A stretch of 64,000 nucleotides of DNA, from positions 124,001 to 188,000 of the forward strand of contig NZ_JAFCJX010000007.1 in the NCBI RefSeq assembly GCF_018130695.1. The letters are read 5' to 3'. The DNA comes from Bradyrhizobium jicamae. Lineage in GTDB: Bacteria; Pseudomonadota; Alphaproteobacteria; Rhizobiales; Xanthobacteraceae. This document shows, piece after piece, positions 8,462 to 16,412 of the stretch (position 1 is its first letter; the number at the start of each line of letters is the position of its first letter). Below the pieces are notes generated by a model, which did no database searches, was not told the DNA's origin, and saw nothing but the letters and a program-made list of their open reading frames with translations. The translations under genes and the position numbers were made by a program.

Positions 8462-10329
8462 TGAAGCTTCCGGCAACGCTCGATCAGTGCGCGTCCGAGC
8501 CGCCGACCAGCCTGCTCTCGCGGCTCGCCTTCCTAAACGGCCTGACGGCGCTAGAGCTCTGTGGCGACTTCGGACTCGATTTCCAGGGCATCGTGGACGG
8601 CGCGGTGGGGGCCGTCGTTGACCTGGCAGACCTAGCCGGGCTCCCGGCGGCCGACCTCATGGAGTTTGCCTTCGTTCGCGGCAAGGGTTTCGATTATCAA
8701 CATCGGGGCGAGATGTTCGTCCGCGATATGCTGAGACGCCGGCGCGTCATGGTTTGCCCGGAATGCCTTCGTGCGGACGTGGCCGCGAACTCCGATCCAG
8801 ATCGGGATCCGGAGGCTGTGGTCTTCAACCGCGCCGATTGGTGCATCGAGGCGATAACGACCTGCGCGGTCCACCGCCTCGGCCTGGTCGAGGTCGCGAG
8901 CGCCGATGAATACGCACTCCGCCATGATTTCGCGCGGCTGGTCGCGCCGTCGCTGCCGCGCCTGGATGCGCTGGCGAGCAGCGCCGTCCGGCGGCAGCCG
9001 ACCGGCCTGGAAGAGTACGTTTCGGCGAGGCTGGCGAAACGGTCGGCGCCGATCGGTCTGCTCGACACGCTCGAGATTCACGTCGCGATCACGCTTTGCC
9101 AGCTAGTCGGAGCTATGAAGCTCTACGGGCGCACGGTGGATTTCGATCGTCTCGACGAAGGACGGCGTCGTCTGGGTGGGCACGCCGGATTTTTGGTCCT
9201 GCGCGGCGGCGCGGAGGCGTTCACCGGGTTTCTGGAGGACATCCAGCATGACTTCTCCATGCTACGCAAAGGGGGGCTCTACGGGCCCGCCGCGGCGATC
9301 GGCTCGTTGTTCAAGCTCCTGAAGACCCGCCGGCAGCGCGTCTATCCGCGGCATGCGGCGTTCGCGCCCGTGCGGTCGTTCGTAACCGACTTCGTGCTCA
9401 ATAGCTTCGCCCTGCGGCCGGGAGAGGAGTTCCTGGGCAAGGTGGTCGACGAGCGCCGGCTGCACTCGGTCTGGTCCTTGGCTGACGAAACCGGCCTCAA
9501 TCCGCATCGGCTGAAGAAGGTCTTGCACGGGTTCGGCGTGATCGGTGATCGCCAGATGGCTTATTCGTTCCACAAGATCGCGTTCGACGCCCGCGCCGGC
9601 TTGGAGGCGGTGGAATTGGAGAGGCAGTCCTTGGCCATCCCGGAGGTCGCAAAGCACATCGGTGCGACGGCCGCGGACGCAGCCCGCCTCGCGCGGGACG
9701 GGTTCATCCGACCGGTCGCGATGCCGCCGAAATCGAAGGTCAGGCCGCGCTACGCGATCTCGGAGCTCGATGCCTTCGTCGGGAGCATCCTGCGGAACGC
9801 CAAGCCCGTGGCGGCACGATCGAAGGGGCAGATTTCGATGAAGGACGTGCCGCGGCGGACGAGCAGGCCGACGGCGGTTGTTTTGCGTCACCTGCTCGAC
9901 GGGCATCTGAAGAGCACCTTTAGGCTTAAAGGAAAGCACGGCTATGCCGCCCTTCTCCTTGATCTAGCCGAGGTGATGCGCATCGTACGGGACCGGGACC
10001 ACGGTGGGCTGAAGCTCCGGCAGGCGACCGTCGCGATCTGCACCTCCGAGCCGGTAGCGCGTGCCCTGATCAAAGAGGGCTACATCAAGACGGTCGTCGT
10101 CAGGAATCCCGTGACCAGGCAAGAGCAGGTCGTGGTGATGCCGGCCGAGGTCGAGGCCTTCCGCAAGACGTTCATCTCGGCGTGGCTTCTGGCCCGCGAG
10201 CGGGGAATGCACCCTACCACCGTCAGGAGGGCGATGGAGCGCGCCGGGATTGAGCCGGCCTTCGCGCCGCTCAAGATTGGCGGTTGGATCTACCGGCGTG
10301 AGGACGTGCCGGCGTCACTAGAGGTTTGA
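8461..10329 (+). CDS. tniQ: TniQ/TnsD-type target selector
   Basis: The 622-aa target-recognition protein of the transposon. The N-terminal TniQ domain has a zinc-binding CxxC (Cys99, Cys102) and CxxH (Cys135, His138), with the typical Trp127 between. It is longer than a minimal TniQ (about 400 aa), and the C-terminal half contains several helix-turn-helix-like blocks, for example around AIPEVAKHIGATAADAARLA, AICTSEPVARALIKEG and RERGMHPTTVRRAMERAG. This is the architecture of TnsD proteins that bind a fixed chromosomal site. The ATG at 8461 shares a base with the tnsC stop; a TTG at 8458 is an alternative. No second target selector (TnsE, second TniQ) is present. Confidence 0.88.
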   Translation: MKLPATLDQCASEPPTSLLSRLAFLNGLTALELCGDFGLDFQGIVDGAVGAVVDLADLAGLPAADLMEFAFVRGKGFDYQHRGEMFVRDMLRRRRVMVCPECLRADVAANSDPDRDPEAVVFNRADWCIEAITTCAVHRLGLVEVASADEYALRHDFARLVAPSLPRLDALASSAVRRQPTGLEEYVSARLAKRSAPIGLLDTLEIHVAITLCQLVGAMKLYGRTVDFDRLDEGRRRLGGHAGFLVLRGGAEAFTGFLEDIQHDFSMLRKGGLYGPAAAIGSLFKLLKTRRQRVYPRHAAFAPVRSFVTDFVLNSFALRPGEEFLGKVVDERRLHSVWSLADETGLNPHRLKKVLHGFGVIGDRQMAYSFHKIAFDARAGLEAVELERQSLAIPEVAKHIGATAADAARLARDGFIRPVAMPPKSKVRPRYAISELDAFVGSILRNAKPVAARSKGQISMKDVPRRTSRPTAVVLRHLLDGHLKSTFRLKGKHGYAALLLDLAEVMRIVRDRDHGGLKLRQATVAICTSEPVARALIKEGYIKTVVVRNPVTRQEQVVVMPAEVEAFRKTFISAWLLARERGMHPTTVRRAMERAGIEPAFAPLKIGGWIYRREDVPASLEV

Positions 10330-10380
10330 AGCGTCGACTGCGAGCGCGCCTTGCCGGCGTAAATTCTCGGATTTTACCCA

Positions 10381-10413
10381 ATCGGTCGCGGCGCCGGCGC
10401 GGCCGATTTTTTT
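10381..10413 (+). terminator. Rho-independent terminator of the tns operon
   Basis: A GC-rich near-palindrome ATCGGTCGCGG...GCGCGGCCGAT is followed directly by seven T residues, 51 bp after the tniQ stop. It would stop tns transcripts before they reach the right end. Confidence 0.85.
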
Positions 10414-10428
10414 GTCCGGAGGCCAGCT

Positions 10429-10544
10429 TGCGGATCGACTATGCCCACATTTGCGGCGAGCTTTGCCCTTATTCACGGATCGATTCGACGTTCGTAGATG
10501 CAGAAAGGGCGGCGTTTTGCGGATAAACTATGCCCTCATTTACA
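10429..10544 (-). repeat. Transposon right end with three TnsB-type binding sites
   Basis: Read from the right end inward on the minus strand: R1 (10544-10518) is TGTAAATGAGGGCATAGTTT plus ATCCGCA, R2 (10476-10452) contains GAATAAGGGCAAAG, and R3 (10452-10429) contains AAATGTGGGCATAG and ends ATCCGCA. R1 matches L1 at 24 of 27 positions. All three point the same way, as expected for an array of transposase sites. Confidence 0.88.
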
Positions 10545-10549
10545 GCTGT
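10545..10549. repeat. Right target-site duplication (GCTGT)
   Basis: Exact copy of the GCTGT at 1193-1197. Joining the two flanks restores the empty site: dcd stop, then CCACTTCCTCCGCTGT continuing into CATTCCCGCGAAAGCGG. Confidence 0.93.
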
Positions 10550-10640
10550 CATTCCCGCGAAAGCGGGAACCCAGTACGCCGCGGCCTTTCGATCGATAAT
10601 TTCGTTCTCTGGAATACTGGGGCGCCCGAACCATGTGCGC
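10549..10640. repeat. Intergenic palindromic repeat (TTCCCGCGAAAGCGGGAA type)
   Basis: Begins with the hairpin TTCCCGC-GAAA-GCGGGAA followed by CCCAGTACGCCGCGGCC, and later an inverted GAATACTGGGGCGCCCG. This resembles a family of extragenic repeats in Bradyrhizobium and relatives. It formed the right side of the empty insertion site of the transposon. Confidence 0.55.
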
Positions 10641-10738
10641 AATTGCGCACAGGTCGGGCGATGACACCTCATGTGTGTTTGATTGCGCAGCTCCATCGGC
10701 GATGACACACTCACGCTAAACAACAAGCGGGAGCGAGC

Positions 10739-11782
10739 ATGACCGACGACGCACGCGAAGCCCAATGGCGCAAATGGCGCAGCGTCGCCGATCTCTATCA
10801 CGCGTTTTTCACCGGCCTCATCCTCACCGTGGTAACGCGACGTGGCACCGCTGATGCCGCCGAGTTCGTCTTCCGCGTATTCCGCCGCCAGCAGCAGGAG
10901 CGCTTCTTGCCGGGCTTGAAGAAGCTCGGCCTCGATCATCTGCCGCCGGCGGTGGCGGCTGCGCAGTATCACTATCTCTCCAACTGGATCGGCGGCGTGC
11001 ATGTCGAATACATGTACGAGACCGATCGCAAGGCCTGGATCCGCTATCCGCCGCCGCGCTGGATCTGGAAGGGGACCGCGATCTGCGGCGTGCCCGGCGA
11101 AGTCTCGCGCGCGATGCTGCGCGGCTGGCATGCGAACAACGGCGCAGCTCTCGGCGATCTCCGGCTCGGCTTCGTCTGCACCAAGCAGAGCGTCGACGGC
11201 CAGGACGGGCTCGAGGGCTATTACTGCGCGTACGATCATCCGCTCGAGCTCGGCCAGCGTCTCGTCTTCGCGCGTCATCTCGAAGCGCCGCGCTTCGATC
11301 CAAAAACTGCGCCCGCGTTGCCGGTCGATAGCTGGCCGAAGCCACGGCTGGAAAAAGCCTATCGCAACTACGCGATGGAATATGTGAAGACCGCGGCGCC
11401 CGTCATCGTGCAGGTGTTCGGTCCGGAGGACGCCAGCTATCTATTGCATCTCACCGGCAAGCTGATTGGCATGCAGTATTTCGATGAGGTCGCAGCCGCG
11501 CTCGGTGGCAGCCGCGGCGGCGCGAAGGAATTCGTCGATTTCCTGCGCATCCTGTTCGCATCGCAAGACGATGTCGCCGAGATCATCCAATCGGAAGGCC
11601 AGTTCGAAATCCGCCAGCAGGGCTGGAAGCTGATGGCCGATGTCGGCGATTATCACCCGGCCTGTGCGAGCGTGCTCACGGGCCTGTTCGAGGGGCTCGC
11701 GGCCGGCTACGGGCGGCATATTCCGGTGCATCTGCAGCCGAACCGGACGGCCAGCGCGTCGTTTGTCTGGTCGATCGGCTAA
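10739..11782 (+). CDS. Conserved hypothetical cytosolic protein
   Basis: A 347-aa protein with no signal peptide or membrane segment; I do not recognise its family. The middle region (about 80-180) is rich in aromatic residues and contains HYLSNWIGGVHVEYMYE and a Cys pair, VCTK...YYCAYDHPL. The region loosely recalls small-molecule hydrolase-like folds, but I would not assign a function. GGGAG lies upstream of the ATG. It is transcribed toward a MATE exporter gene 117 bp downstream, and its own promoter region is the intergenic repeat beside the transposon. Confidence 0.75.
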   Translation: MTDDAREAQWRKWRSVADLYHAFFTGLILTVVTRRGTADAAEFVFRVFRRQQQERFLPGLKKLGLDHLPPAVAAAQYHYLSNWIGGVHVEYMYETDRKAWIRYPPPRWIWKGTAICGVPGEVSRAMLRGWHANNGAALGDLRLGFVCTKQSVDGQDGLEGYYCAYDHPLELGQRLVFARHLEAPRFDPKTAPALPVDSWPKPRLEKAYRNYAMEYVKTAAPVIVQVFGPEDASYLLHLTGKLIGMQYFDEVAAALGGSRGGAKEFVDFLRILFASQDDVAEIIQSEGQFEIRQQGWKLMADVGDYHPACASVLTGLFEGLAAGYGRHIPVHLQPNRTASASFVWSIG

Positions 11783-11899
11783 CGGTTCACCCGCAATCGC
11801 GCAGGCCCCCCTTGCGTCCCGCGCACGTGGAATCGGCCATCGCCGTGTTAGGGAACCTCTACGGCGCGGCCGATCAAAACCATGCGCCGGGGAGCTGAA

Positions 11900-13342
11900 A
11901 TGTCCGACATCGGCCTCGCCGAAATACCTGTCGACGAAGACGAACGCCCGCTGCCGCCGCCAGTCACAAAACCGGCGCGCAACGCGCTGCTCGACGGGCC
12001 GATCTTGCGCACGCTGCTGTGGCTGGCCTGGCCGAACGTGCTCGCGCTGTCAGCCGGCACCTGCGTCGTCATCGCGGAGACTTCCTATATCGGCCGCCTT
12101 GGCGTGGAATCGCTGGCGGCGATGGCGCTGGTGTTTCCTACCGTGATCCTGACCATGACGATGTCGGGCGGCGCGATGGGTGGCGGCGTGGCGTCTTCGA
12201 TCGCGCGTGCGCTCGGTGCTGGCGATATCGAACGCGCCTCGACACTCGCGGCGCATGCGCTGCTGATCGGCGTGAAATTTGGCGTCGTGTTCATGCTGGG
12301 CATGGAGATATTCGGCCCGCGCCTGCTTGAGCTGCTCGGCGGCCGCGGCAATGTGCTGGCGCAGGCGATCGCCTATTCGCAGATATTTTTCGGCGGCGCC
12401 GTGCTGCCCTGGCTGATGAACACCATGGCCGGCGTGCTGCGCGGCACCGGCAACATGAAGCTGCCCTCGACCATGATCCTGTCGTCGGCGGTCTGGCAGA
12501 TCATCCTGGGCGGCACGCTCGGTCTCGGCCTCGGCCCGGTCCCGCAGTTCGGCATGCGCGGCGTCGCGGCCGGTTCGCTGATCGCCTATTCGATCAGCAT
12601 CACCGTGATGGGCTGGTATCTGTTCTCCGGCCGCGCCCGCGTGAAGCCGAAGCTCAGGGGCTTGCGCATCCAGTGGGCGATGTTCATCGACATCCTCAAG
12701 GTCGGCGCGGTGTCCTGCCTGTCGCCGCTGCAGTCGGTTCTGACGATCTCGATCTTCACCCACATGCTGGCGCAGTTCGGCACGGCAATCCTCGCCGGCT
12801 ACGGCATCGGTGCGCGGCTCGAATTCATGCTGACGTCGGTGTCGTTCGCGGTCGGCATCGCCTCGGTGCCGATGGTCGGCATGGCGGTTGGCGCCGAACG
12901 GATTGCGCGTGCCCGCCGCATCGCCTGGACCGCCGGCGTGGTGTGCTTCGTCACGCTGGGTGTGATCGGCACCCTCATCGCGATCTTCCCGGACCTGTGG
13001 GTCAATCTCTTCACGACGGACGCGGACGTGCGGCTCGCGAGCCATCAATATCTCTCGACCGCGGCGCCGATGTACGCGTTCATTGGCCTTGCGATGTCGA
13101 TGTATTTCTCCTCGCAGGGCGCGGCCAAGGTGCTCGGCCCGGTGCTGGCGCAGACCGCGCGGCTGATCTTCATCGCTTGTGGCAGCTGGTGGCTGTCGAC
13201 CCATGAGGCGACCGCGCAGAACTTCTTCGCGCTCGCGGCCGCCTCGATGGGGGTGCTCGGCCTGCTCTCCTGCACCAGCGTGGTCTTGACCCGCTGGGGC
13301 AAGCCAGCGTCGATCGGAAAGGTGCAGCCGGCGCTGTCGTGA
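11900..13342 (+). CDS. MATE family multidrug/Na+ (H+) antiporter
   Basis: Inner-membrane exporter of cationic or toxic compounds driven by a cation gradient. The ATG at 11900 is chosen because GGGGAG sits 5 nt upstream, giving 480 aa. After a roughly 35-residue cytosolic N-terminus there are about twelve membrane segments, beginning TLLWLAWPNVLALSAGT, in the two-bundle pattern of MATE proteins. Duplicated inverted halves are evident, with the second starting near FIDILKVGAVSCLSPLQS. Substrate unknown. A second, dissimilar MATE lies at 51890-53215. Confidence 0.88.
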   Translation: MSDIGLAEIPVDEDERPLPPPVTKPARNALLDGPILRTLLWLAWPNVLALSAGTCVVIAETSYIGRLGVESLAAMALVFPTVILTMTMSGGAMGGGVASSIARALGAGDIERASTLAAHALLIGVKFGVVFMLGMEIFGPRLLELLGGRGNVLAQAIAYSQIFFGGAVLPWLMNTMAGVLRGTGNMKLPSTMILSSAVWQIILGGTLGLGLGPVPQFGMRGVAAGSLIAYSISITVMGWYLFSGRARVKPKLRGLRIQWAMFIDILKVGAVSCLSPLQSVLTISIFTHMLAQFGTAILAGYGIGARLEFMLTSVSFAVGIASVPMVGMAVGAERIARARRIAWTAGVVCFVTLGVIGTLIAIFPDLWVNLFTTDADVRLASHQYLSTAAPMYAFIGLAMSMYFSSQGAAKVLGPVLAQTARLIFIACGSWWLSTHEATAQNFFALAAASMGVLGLLSCTSVVLTRWGKPASIGKVQPALS

Positions 13343-13359
13343 TCAGCGCCGACAGAAGT

Positions 13360-13776
13360 TCACGCTGCGGTCTTCGCCTTCGCCGATGTCGCAAGCGTTG
13401 TCTGCATTGCCGCAGCGCCGAGATCCATCTGCGCATCCATATAGGGCGCGATCTCGTTCGGCAGCACGTCGGCGATCCATGCGACGCGGCAGCGGTTGTC
13501 GCCTTCCGCAAACACCTGCACTGAGGCTGAATGCTGCTTCAGCCGCTCGCTGGTGATGGCATAGACCAGCCGCTGCCGTGCATCGTCGCAATCGACCAGC
13601 GTCTCCCGCGCCACGGTACCGTTGCCGAAGGTGACGATGCGGACATCGCCGTCGAGCCTGGTGTCGGTGACGAAGCTCGGTACCAGCCGCGTATGCAGCG
13701 CGCCGAAATCGCGCAGCGCGTCCCAGACGTGATCGGCGGGGGCATCGATCGGAATGGATTTGTGAATGGAAGCCAT
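13360..13776 (-). CDS. SRPBCC (START-like) domain protein
   Basis: A 138-aa hydrophobic-ligand-binding helix-grip fold protein. It opens with HKSIPIDAPADHVWDALRDFG, the family's typical first strand and helix, and continues through TDTRLDGDVRIVTFGNG and the long C-terminal helix. The start at 13776 is preferred over upstream ATGs because AAGGAA precedes it. Ligand unknown. It is the last of four minus-strand genes (alkyltransferase, AraC, VOC, SRPBCC) that may be co-expressed. Confidence 0.82.
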   Translation of the reverse strand: MASIHKSIPIDAPADHVWDALRDFGALHTRLVPSFVTDTRLDGDVRIVTFGNGTVARETLVDCDDARQRLVYAITSERLKQHSASVQVFAEGDNRCRVAWIADVLPNEIAPYMDAQMDLGAAAMQTTLATSAKAKTAA

Positions 13777-13807
13777 GGATTGATTCCTTATGGGAGAGTG
13801 AGATTGT

Positions 13808-13898
13808 GTAGGGTGGGCAAAGCGCAGCGTGCCCACCCTCACGAGCACGACACTTGATGGTGGGCACGGCGCGAAGGCGCGCCTTTGCCCACCCTACG
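13808..13898. repeat. GTAGGGTGGGCAAAG palindromic repeat, copy 1
   Basis: A 91-bp imperfect palindrome starting GTAGGGTGGGCAAAGC and ending CTTTGCCCACCCTAC, with inner GTGCCCACC/GGTGGGCAC arms. It is one of four copies in the window (also 46471, 49334, 58293), all intergenic. Confidence 0.88.
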
Positions 13899-13916
13899 GT
13901 TCGCGTCGTGCGGCCG

Positions 13917-14276
13917 TTAGGTGCTCACCGCCTCGACGTTGTTGCCGTCGGGGTCGATCAGGAACGCGGCGTAGTAGGTCGGGCTGTAATCCCTGCGGTG
14001 GCCGGCCTCGCCGTTGTCCTTGCCGCCGGCCTTCAGGCCCTCACTGTGGAATTTTTCGATCGCGTCATGGCTCGGCGCGCGGAAGGCGACGTGCGCGCCG
14101 GTCGCGGCCTTGCCCTTGTGCAGATGCAGCCAGAGCGCGGGCTCGCCCTTCGGGCCGAAGCCCGCGCCATTGTCGTCACGCGAGCAGAGGACAAAGCCGA
14201 GCGGTGCGAGTGCTGCGGTGTAGAAGCGCACGCTGGCGTCGAGATCGGCGACGCGCAATCCGATGTGGTCGTACAT
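13917..14276 (-). CDS. VOC (glyoxalase/bleomycin-resistance fold) protein
   Basis: A 119-aa single-chain vicinal-oxygen-chelate protein, probably a dimer, with two beta-alpha-beta-beta-beta modules. It starts MYDHIGLRVADLDASVRFY, carries the metal-ligand-type His at residue 4, a second His in HVAFRAPS and Glu in NNVEAVS. Substrate cannot be deduced. It is transcribed with the AraC regulator upstream and SRPBCC gene downstream. Confidence 0.85.
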   Translation of the reverse strand: MYDHIGLRVADLDASVRFYTAALAPLGFVLCSRDDNGAGFGPKGEPALWLHLHKGKAATGAHVAFRAPSHDAIEKFHSEGLKAGGKDNGEAGHRRDYSPTYYAAFLIDPDGNNVEAVST

Positions 14277-14330
14277 TGATGTCTCCAGGTCAGAAGCGCG
14301 TCGATGACGCGCGGCCTGGAGCGAATCTAG

Positions 14331-15170
14331 CTATTGCAGGGCGAAGCGTTCTTGGAAAATCTTGCGCTTCCCCCGCGACGCCTGGCGGAACTTGAGCGGT
14401 GAAGCGCCGGCGGCGCGATGAAAGCTGCGCACGAAATTCGAGAGGTCGTTGAAGCCGACATCATAGGCGATGTCGGTGATCGGGCTGTCATCATCCGCAA
14501 GCCGCCGCGCCGCGTGCCGCAGCCGCGAGCGCACGAGATATTGATGCGGCGTCACATCAAGCACCGCCGAGAACAGCCGCAGGAAATGGAACGTGCTGAG
14601 GCCGGCCTGGGCCGCGGCATCATCGAGATCGATATCGCGATGGGAATTGGCGTCGATCCACAGTGCGGCCTCCACCGCCCGGCGACGATCGCGCAAGCCG
14701 GCGTTGAGCGGCTTTGCCTTGCGGTCGGACACCGCCTCGACAAAGCGGCTGGCGAAGAGATGCCCGACCTCGTCGAGCCCGACGTCGCTGTTGCCGGCTG
14801 CCGCCGTCTGTGCGAGCTCGCCGACCACCATCAGCTCCGGCAGCGGCGGCACCGAGCCGACCTGCCAGACCGCGCGGTGATCGCCGATCGTCTCCACCAG
14901 CTCGGGTGTCAGGAAAAACGACAGGCATTCATCGCCGGCGACATGGTCGTGGGTGCAGACATATTCGTCGCCGGGATGGCCGACCAGGATCGAGCCGGCC
15001 ACCAGCTCATGGAAGCGGCCGCGGCAGTGGCAGCCAAAGCTGCCCTTGCGCACATAGGACACCGAATGACAGGCATATTGCTCGGCAAATGGCTTGTCGC
15101 CGGGCTCCGCGGTGCAGCGAAACTCGGAGACGGACATGCTATCGCGCTGCAGCAGCGTCGTGCGGATCAT
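14331..15170 (-). CDS. AraC/XylS family transcriptional regulator
   Basis: A 279-aa activator-type regulator. The N-terminal cupin-like sensing domain (about 1-150) contains several Cys/His residues ([16 protein letters not shown]). The C-terminal double helix-turn-helix (about 175-270) has [20 protein letters not shown] and [20 protein letters not shown], the two characteristic recognition modules. It starts 9 bp after the alkyltransferase stop, so the two are probably one transcript, a split arrangement that recalls Ada. Its sensing domain is not Ada-like. Confidence 0.9.
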   Translation of the reverse strand: MIRTTLLQRDSMSVSEFRCTAEPGDKPFAEQYACHSVSYVRKGSFGCHCRGRFHELVAGSILVGHPGDEYVCTHDHVAGDECLSFFLTPELVETIGDHRAVWQVGSVPPLPELMVVGELAQTAAAGNSDVGLDEVGHLFASRFVEAVSDRKAKPLNAGLRDRRRAVEAALWIDANSHRDIDLDDAAAQAGLSTFHFLRLFSAVLDVTPHQYLVRSRLRHAARRLADDDSPITDIAYDVGFNDLSNFVRSFHRAAGASPLKFRQASRGKRKIFQERFALQ

Positions 15171-15179
15171 CGCGCTGAT

Positions 15180-15758
15180 TTAGGGATGCGGCCGCACCGG
15201 CGCAACCGGCAGCAGCACGTCGAACAGCGTCCTGCTCGCGGTCGCATGGGCGCCCTCGATCGACAGCAGCCGCCGCCTGGAGATCACGCCGCCATGCGGC
15301 GAGATCCTGTCGGCATAGTTGCCGGCTTCGAGCACGCGATGGCAGGGCACGATGATCATGAAGGGATTGCGCCCGATCGCCTGCGCCACCGAGTAGACCG
15401 CCCCGGAAGCCCGCAAGCTGCCGGCGACCTCCTCATAGGTCCGGGTCTCGCCGCGCGGAATGGTTCGGGCAAACTGGTAGACGTGCTGGTTGAAGGCCGG
15501 GATGCCGGTCATATCCAGTGTCACGCCGGAGAGGTCGAAATCCCCGCCACGCAGGATCGCGGCGATGCCTTCAATCGCCACCTCGATCTCCTCGTGCGGG
15601 CGCATCTCCCGCGCATCGGGATAGAGCTGGAACAGGTGCTTCCGGGTTTCGAGCTCGCGCGCCTCGGGCAGTTGCACGCCGACGACACCAAGCGCGCCCC
15701 ATGCGATCCCGCATCGGCCGATTGCCGTGTCGAAAATGGTGTACCCACGCCCCGCCAT
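15180..15758 (-). CDS. ogt: Methylated-DNA--protein-cysteine S-methyltransferase
   Basis: A suicide repair enzyme moving the alkyl group from O6-alkylguanine to its own Cys. The 192-aa protein has the active-site motif IIVPCHRVL and the preceding helix-turn-helix region TYEEVAGSLRASGAVYSVAQ, with the arginine finger replaced around the AIGRNP turn as in the family. It is transcribed into the AraC-type regulator 9 bp downstream. Ogt versus Ada C-domain cannot be told by eye, so the symbol is provisional. Confidence 0.9.
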   Translation of the reverse strand: MAGRGYTIFDTAIGRCGIAWGALGVVGVQLPEARELETRKHLFQLYPDAREMRPHEEIEVAIEGIAAILRGGDFDLSGVTLDMTGIPAFNQHVYQFARTIPRGETRTYEEVAGSLRASGAVYSVAQAIGRNPFMIIVPCHRVLEAGNYADRISPHGGVISRRRLLSIEGAHATASRTLFDVLLPVAPVRPHP

Positions 15759-15947
15759 GACGCCACCAGTCCCCGCCAGGGATCATAGCACCGCCACATT
15801 CCGGCGCATCCGGAATCCTTGCCAATCGGTTAAAGGCGGAACGGGCCGGAGGTGGCTTGGCGGATGCCGCGCGCTCAGGTATGCATGCTCTCGCATGATC
15901 CGGAAAAGTGGATGCCGGATTTCCGATCAGATCATGCGCAAAGGTGC

Positions 15948-16021
15948 GCGGGCGTAGTTCAATGGTAGAACGGCAGCTTCCCAAGCTGCATACGAGGGTT
16001 CGATTCCCTTCGCCCGCTCCA
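15948..16021 (+). tRNA. tRNA-Gly (anticodon CCC)
   Basis: Acceptor arm GCGGGCG (15948-15954) pairs with CGCCCGC (16011-16017). The D-loop GTTCAATGGTAGAAC, anticodon stem GCAGC/GCTGC around loop TTCCCAA (anticodon CCC), and T-arm GAGGGTTCGATTCCCTT are all present. The genome encodes the CCA at 16019-16021. Its 3' 47 bp are duplicated at 28980-29026, so the present 3' half was supplied by the integrated island and restores an intact tRNA. Confidence 0.96.
15975..16021. repeat. attL: 47-bp direct repeat in tRNA-Gly
   Basis: Runs from the anticodon stem (AGCTTCCCAAGCTGC) to the tRNA 3' CCA and is identical over 47 bp to 28980-29026. Sequence identity stops on both sides, which defines the recombination core of the integrated element. 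Confidence 0.95.
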
Positions 16022-16088
16022 AGACTTAGCTGAATTTGACGATAAAGTTTTGTCGGCGGTTTTGCTGGATTTGTTCATTCTCTGACCC

Positions 16089-16388
16089 TCAGAGCATCTT
16101 GGAAGAGAGTCCGGTCACACCTGGCGGCCGGTCATAGAATTCGCGGATAGAGTCAGCCATAAACAACAGGCGCTCCAGTGCCGCCGCCGAGGCCGCGGCG
16201 GTCGTTCCGTCAAGAAAATCGTCGCAAGCTGTTACAAGCGCGTCGATCTCGCTCCCGTATCCGAGCGGCGATCCGCGATACTCCGAACTCACCTGCCGCA
16301 AGTTCAGCACGGCCTTGCGCCGTTTCAGGTCAGATCGTGCGCTTCTAATCTCCGCGACGAAATCGAAGCACACATCGCTAAGTGCCAT
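16089..16388 (-). CDS. Hypothetical island protein next to integrase
   Basis: A 99-aa protein, family unrecognised, predicted largely helical (SDLKRRKAVLNLRQVS; AAALERLLFMADSIREFYD), soluble. It lies 24 bp beyond the integrase stop on the same strand, between integrase and attL, a position often held by excisionase-like or accessory genes. It lacks an obvious helix-turn-helix, so I do not call it an excisionase. Confidence 0.6.
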   Translation of the reverse strand: MALSDVCFDFVAEIRSARSDLKRRKAVLNLRQVSSEYRGSPLGYGSEIDALVTACDDFLDGTTAAASAAALERLLFMADSIREFYDRPPGVTGLSSKML

Positions 16389-16412
16389 TCCGAATTCCTC
16401 CGCTCGCCACGT

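Larger units (their letters stand above)
1198..10544. mobile_element. Complete Tn7-like transposon, 9,347 bp
   Basis: The element starts with TGT at 1198 and ends with ACA at 10544. The outermost 27 bp of each end are inverted copies matching at 24 positions; both share AATGAGGGCATAGTTT. GCTGT flanks both sides as a 5-bp target duplication. The right part carries tnsA, tnsB, tnsC and tniQ/tnsD in one rightward operon; the left part carries three cargo genes. TnsA with intact catalytic residues predicts cut-and-paste rather than replicative movement. The site lies 16 bp after the dcd stop, like the downstream-of-gene placement of Tn7 at glmS. All recognised genes and both ends look intact, so the insertion may be recent. 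Confidence 0.95.

Noticed and set aside
1198..10544. CRISPR-associated transposon (CAST)
   Set aside because: No cas gene and no array of regularly spaced repeats inside the element; the targeting gene is a long TnsD-like TniQ.
12050..13204. 384-codon frame antisense to the MATE gene
   Set aside because: His/Arg/Asp-rich antisense shadow of a membrane protein gene.
15180..15758. Ada adaptive-response regulator
   Set aside because: Alkyltransferase and AraC protein are separate genes and the AraC sensing domain is not Ada-like.
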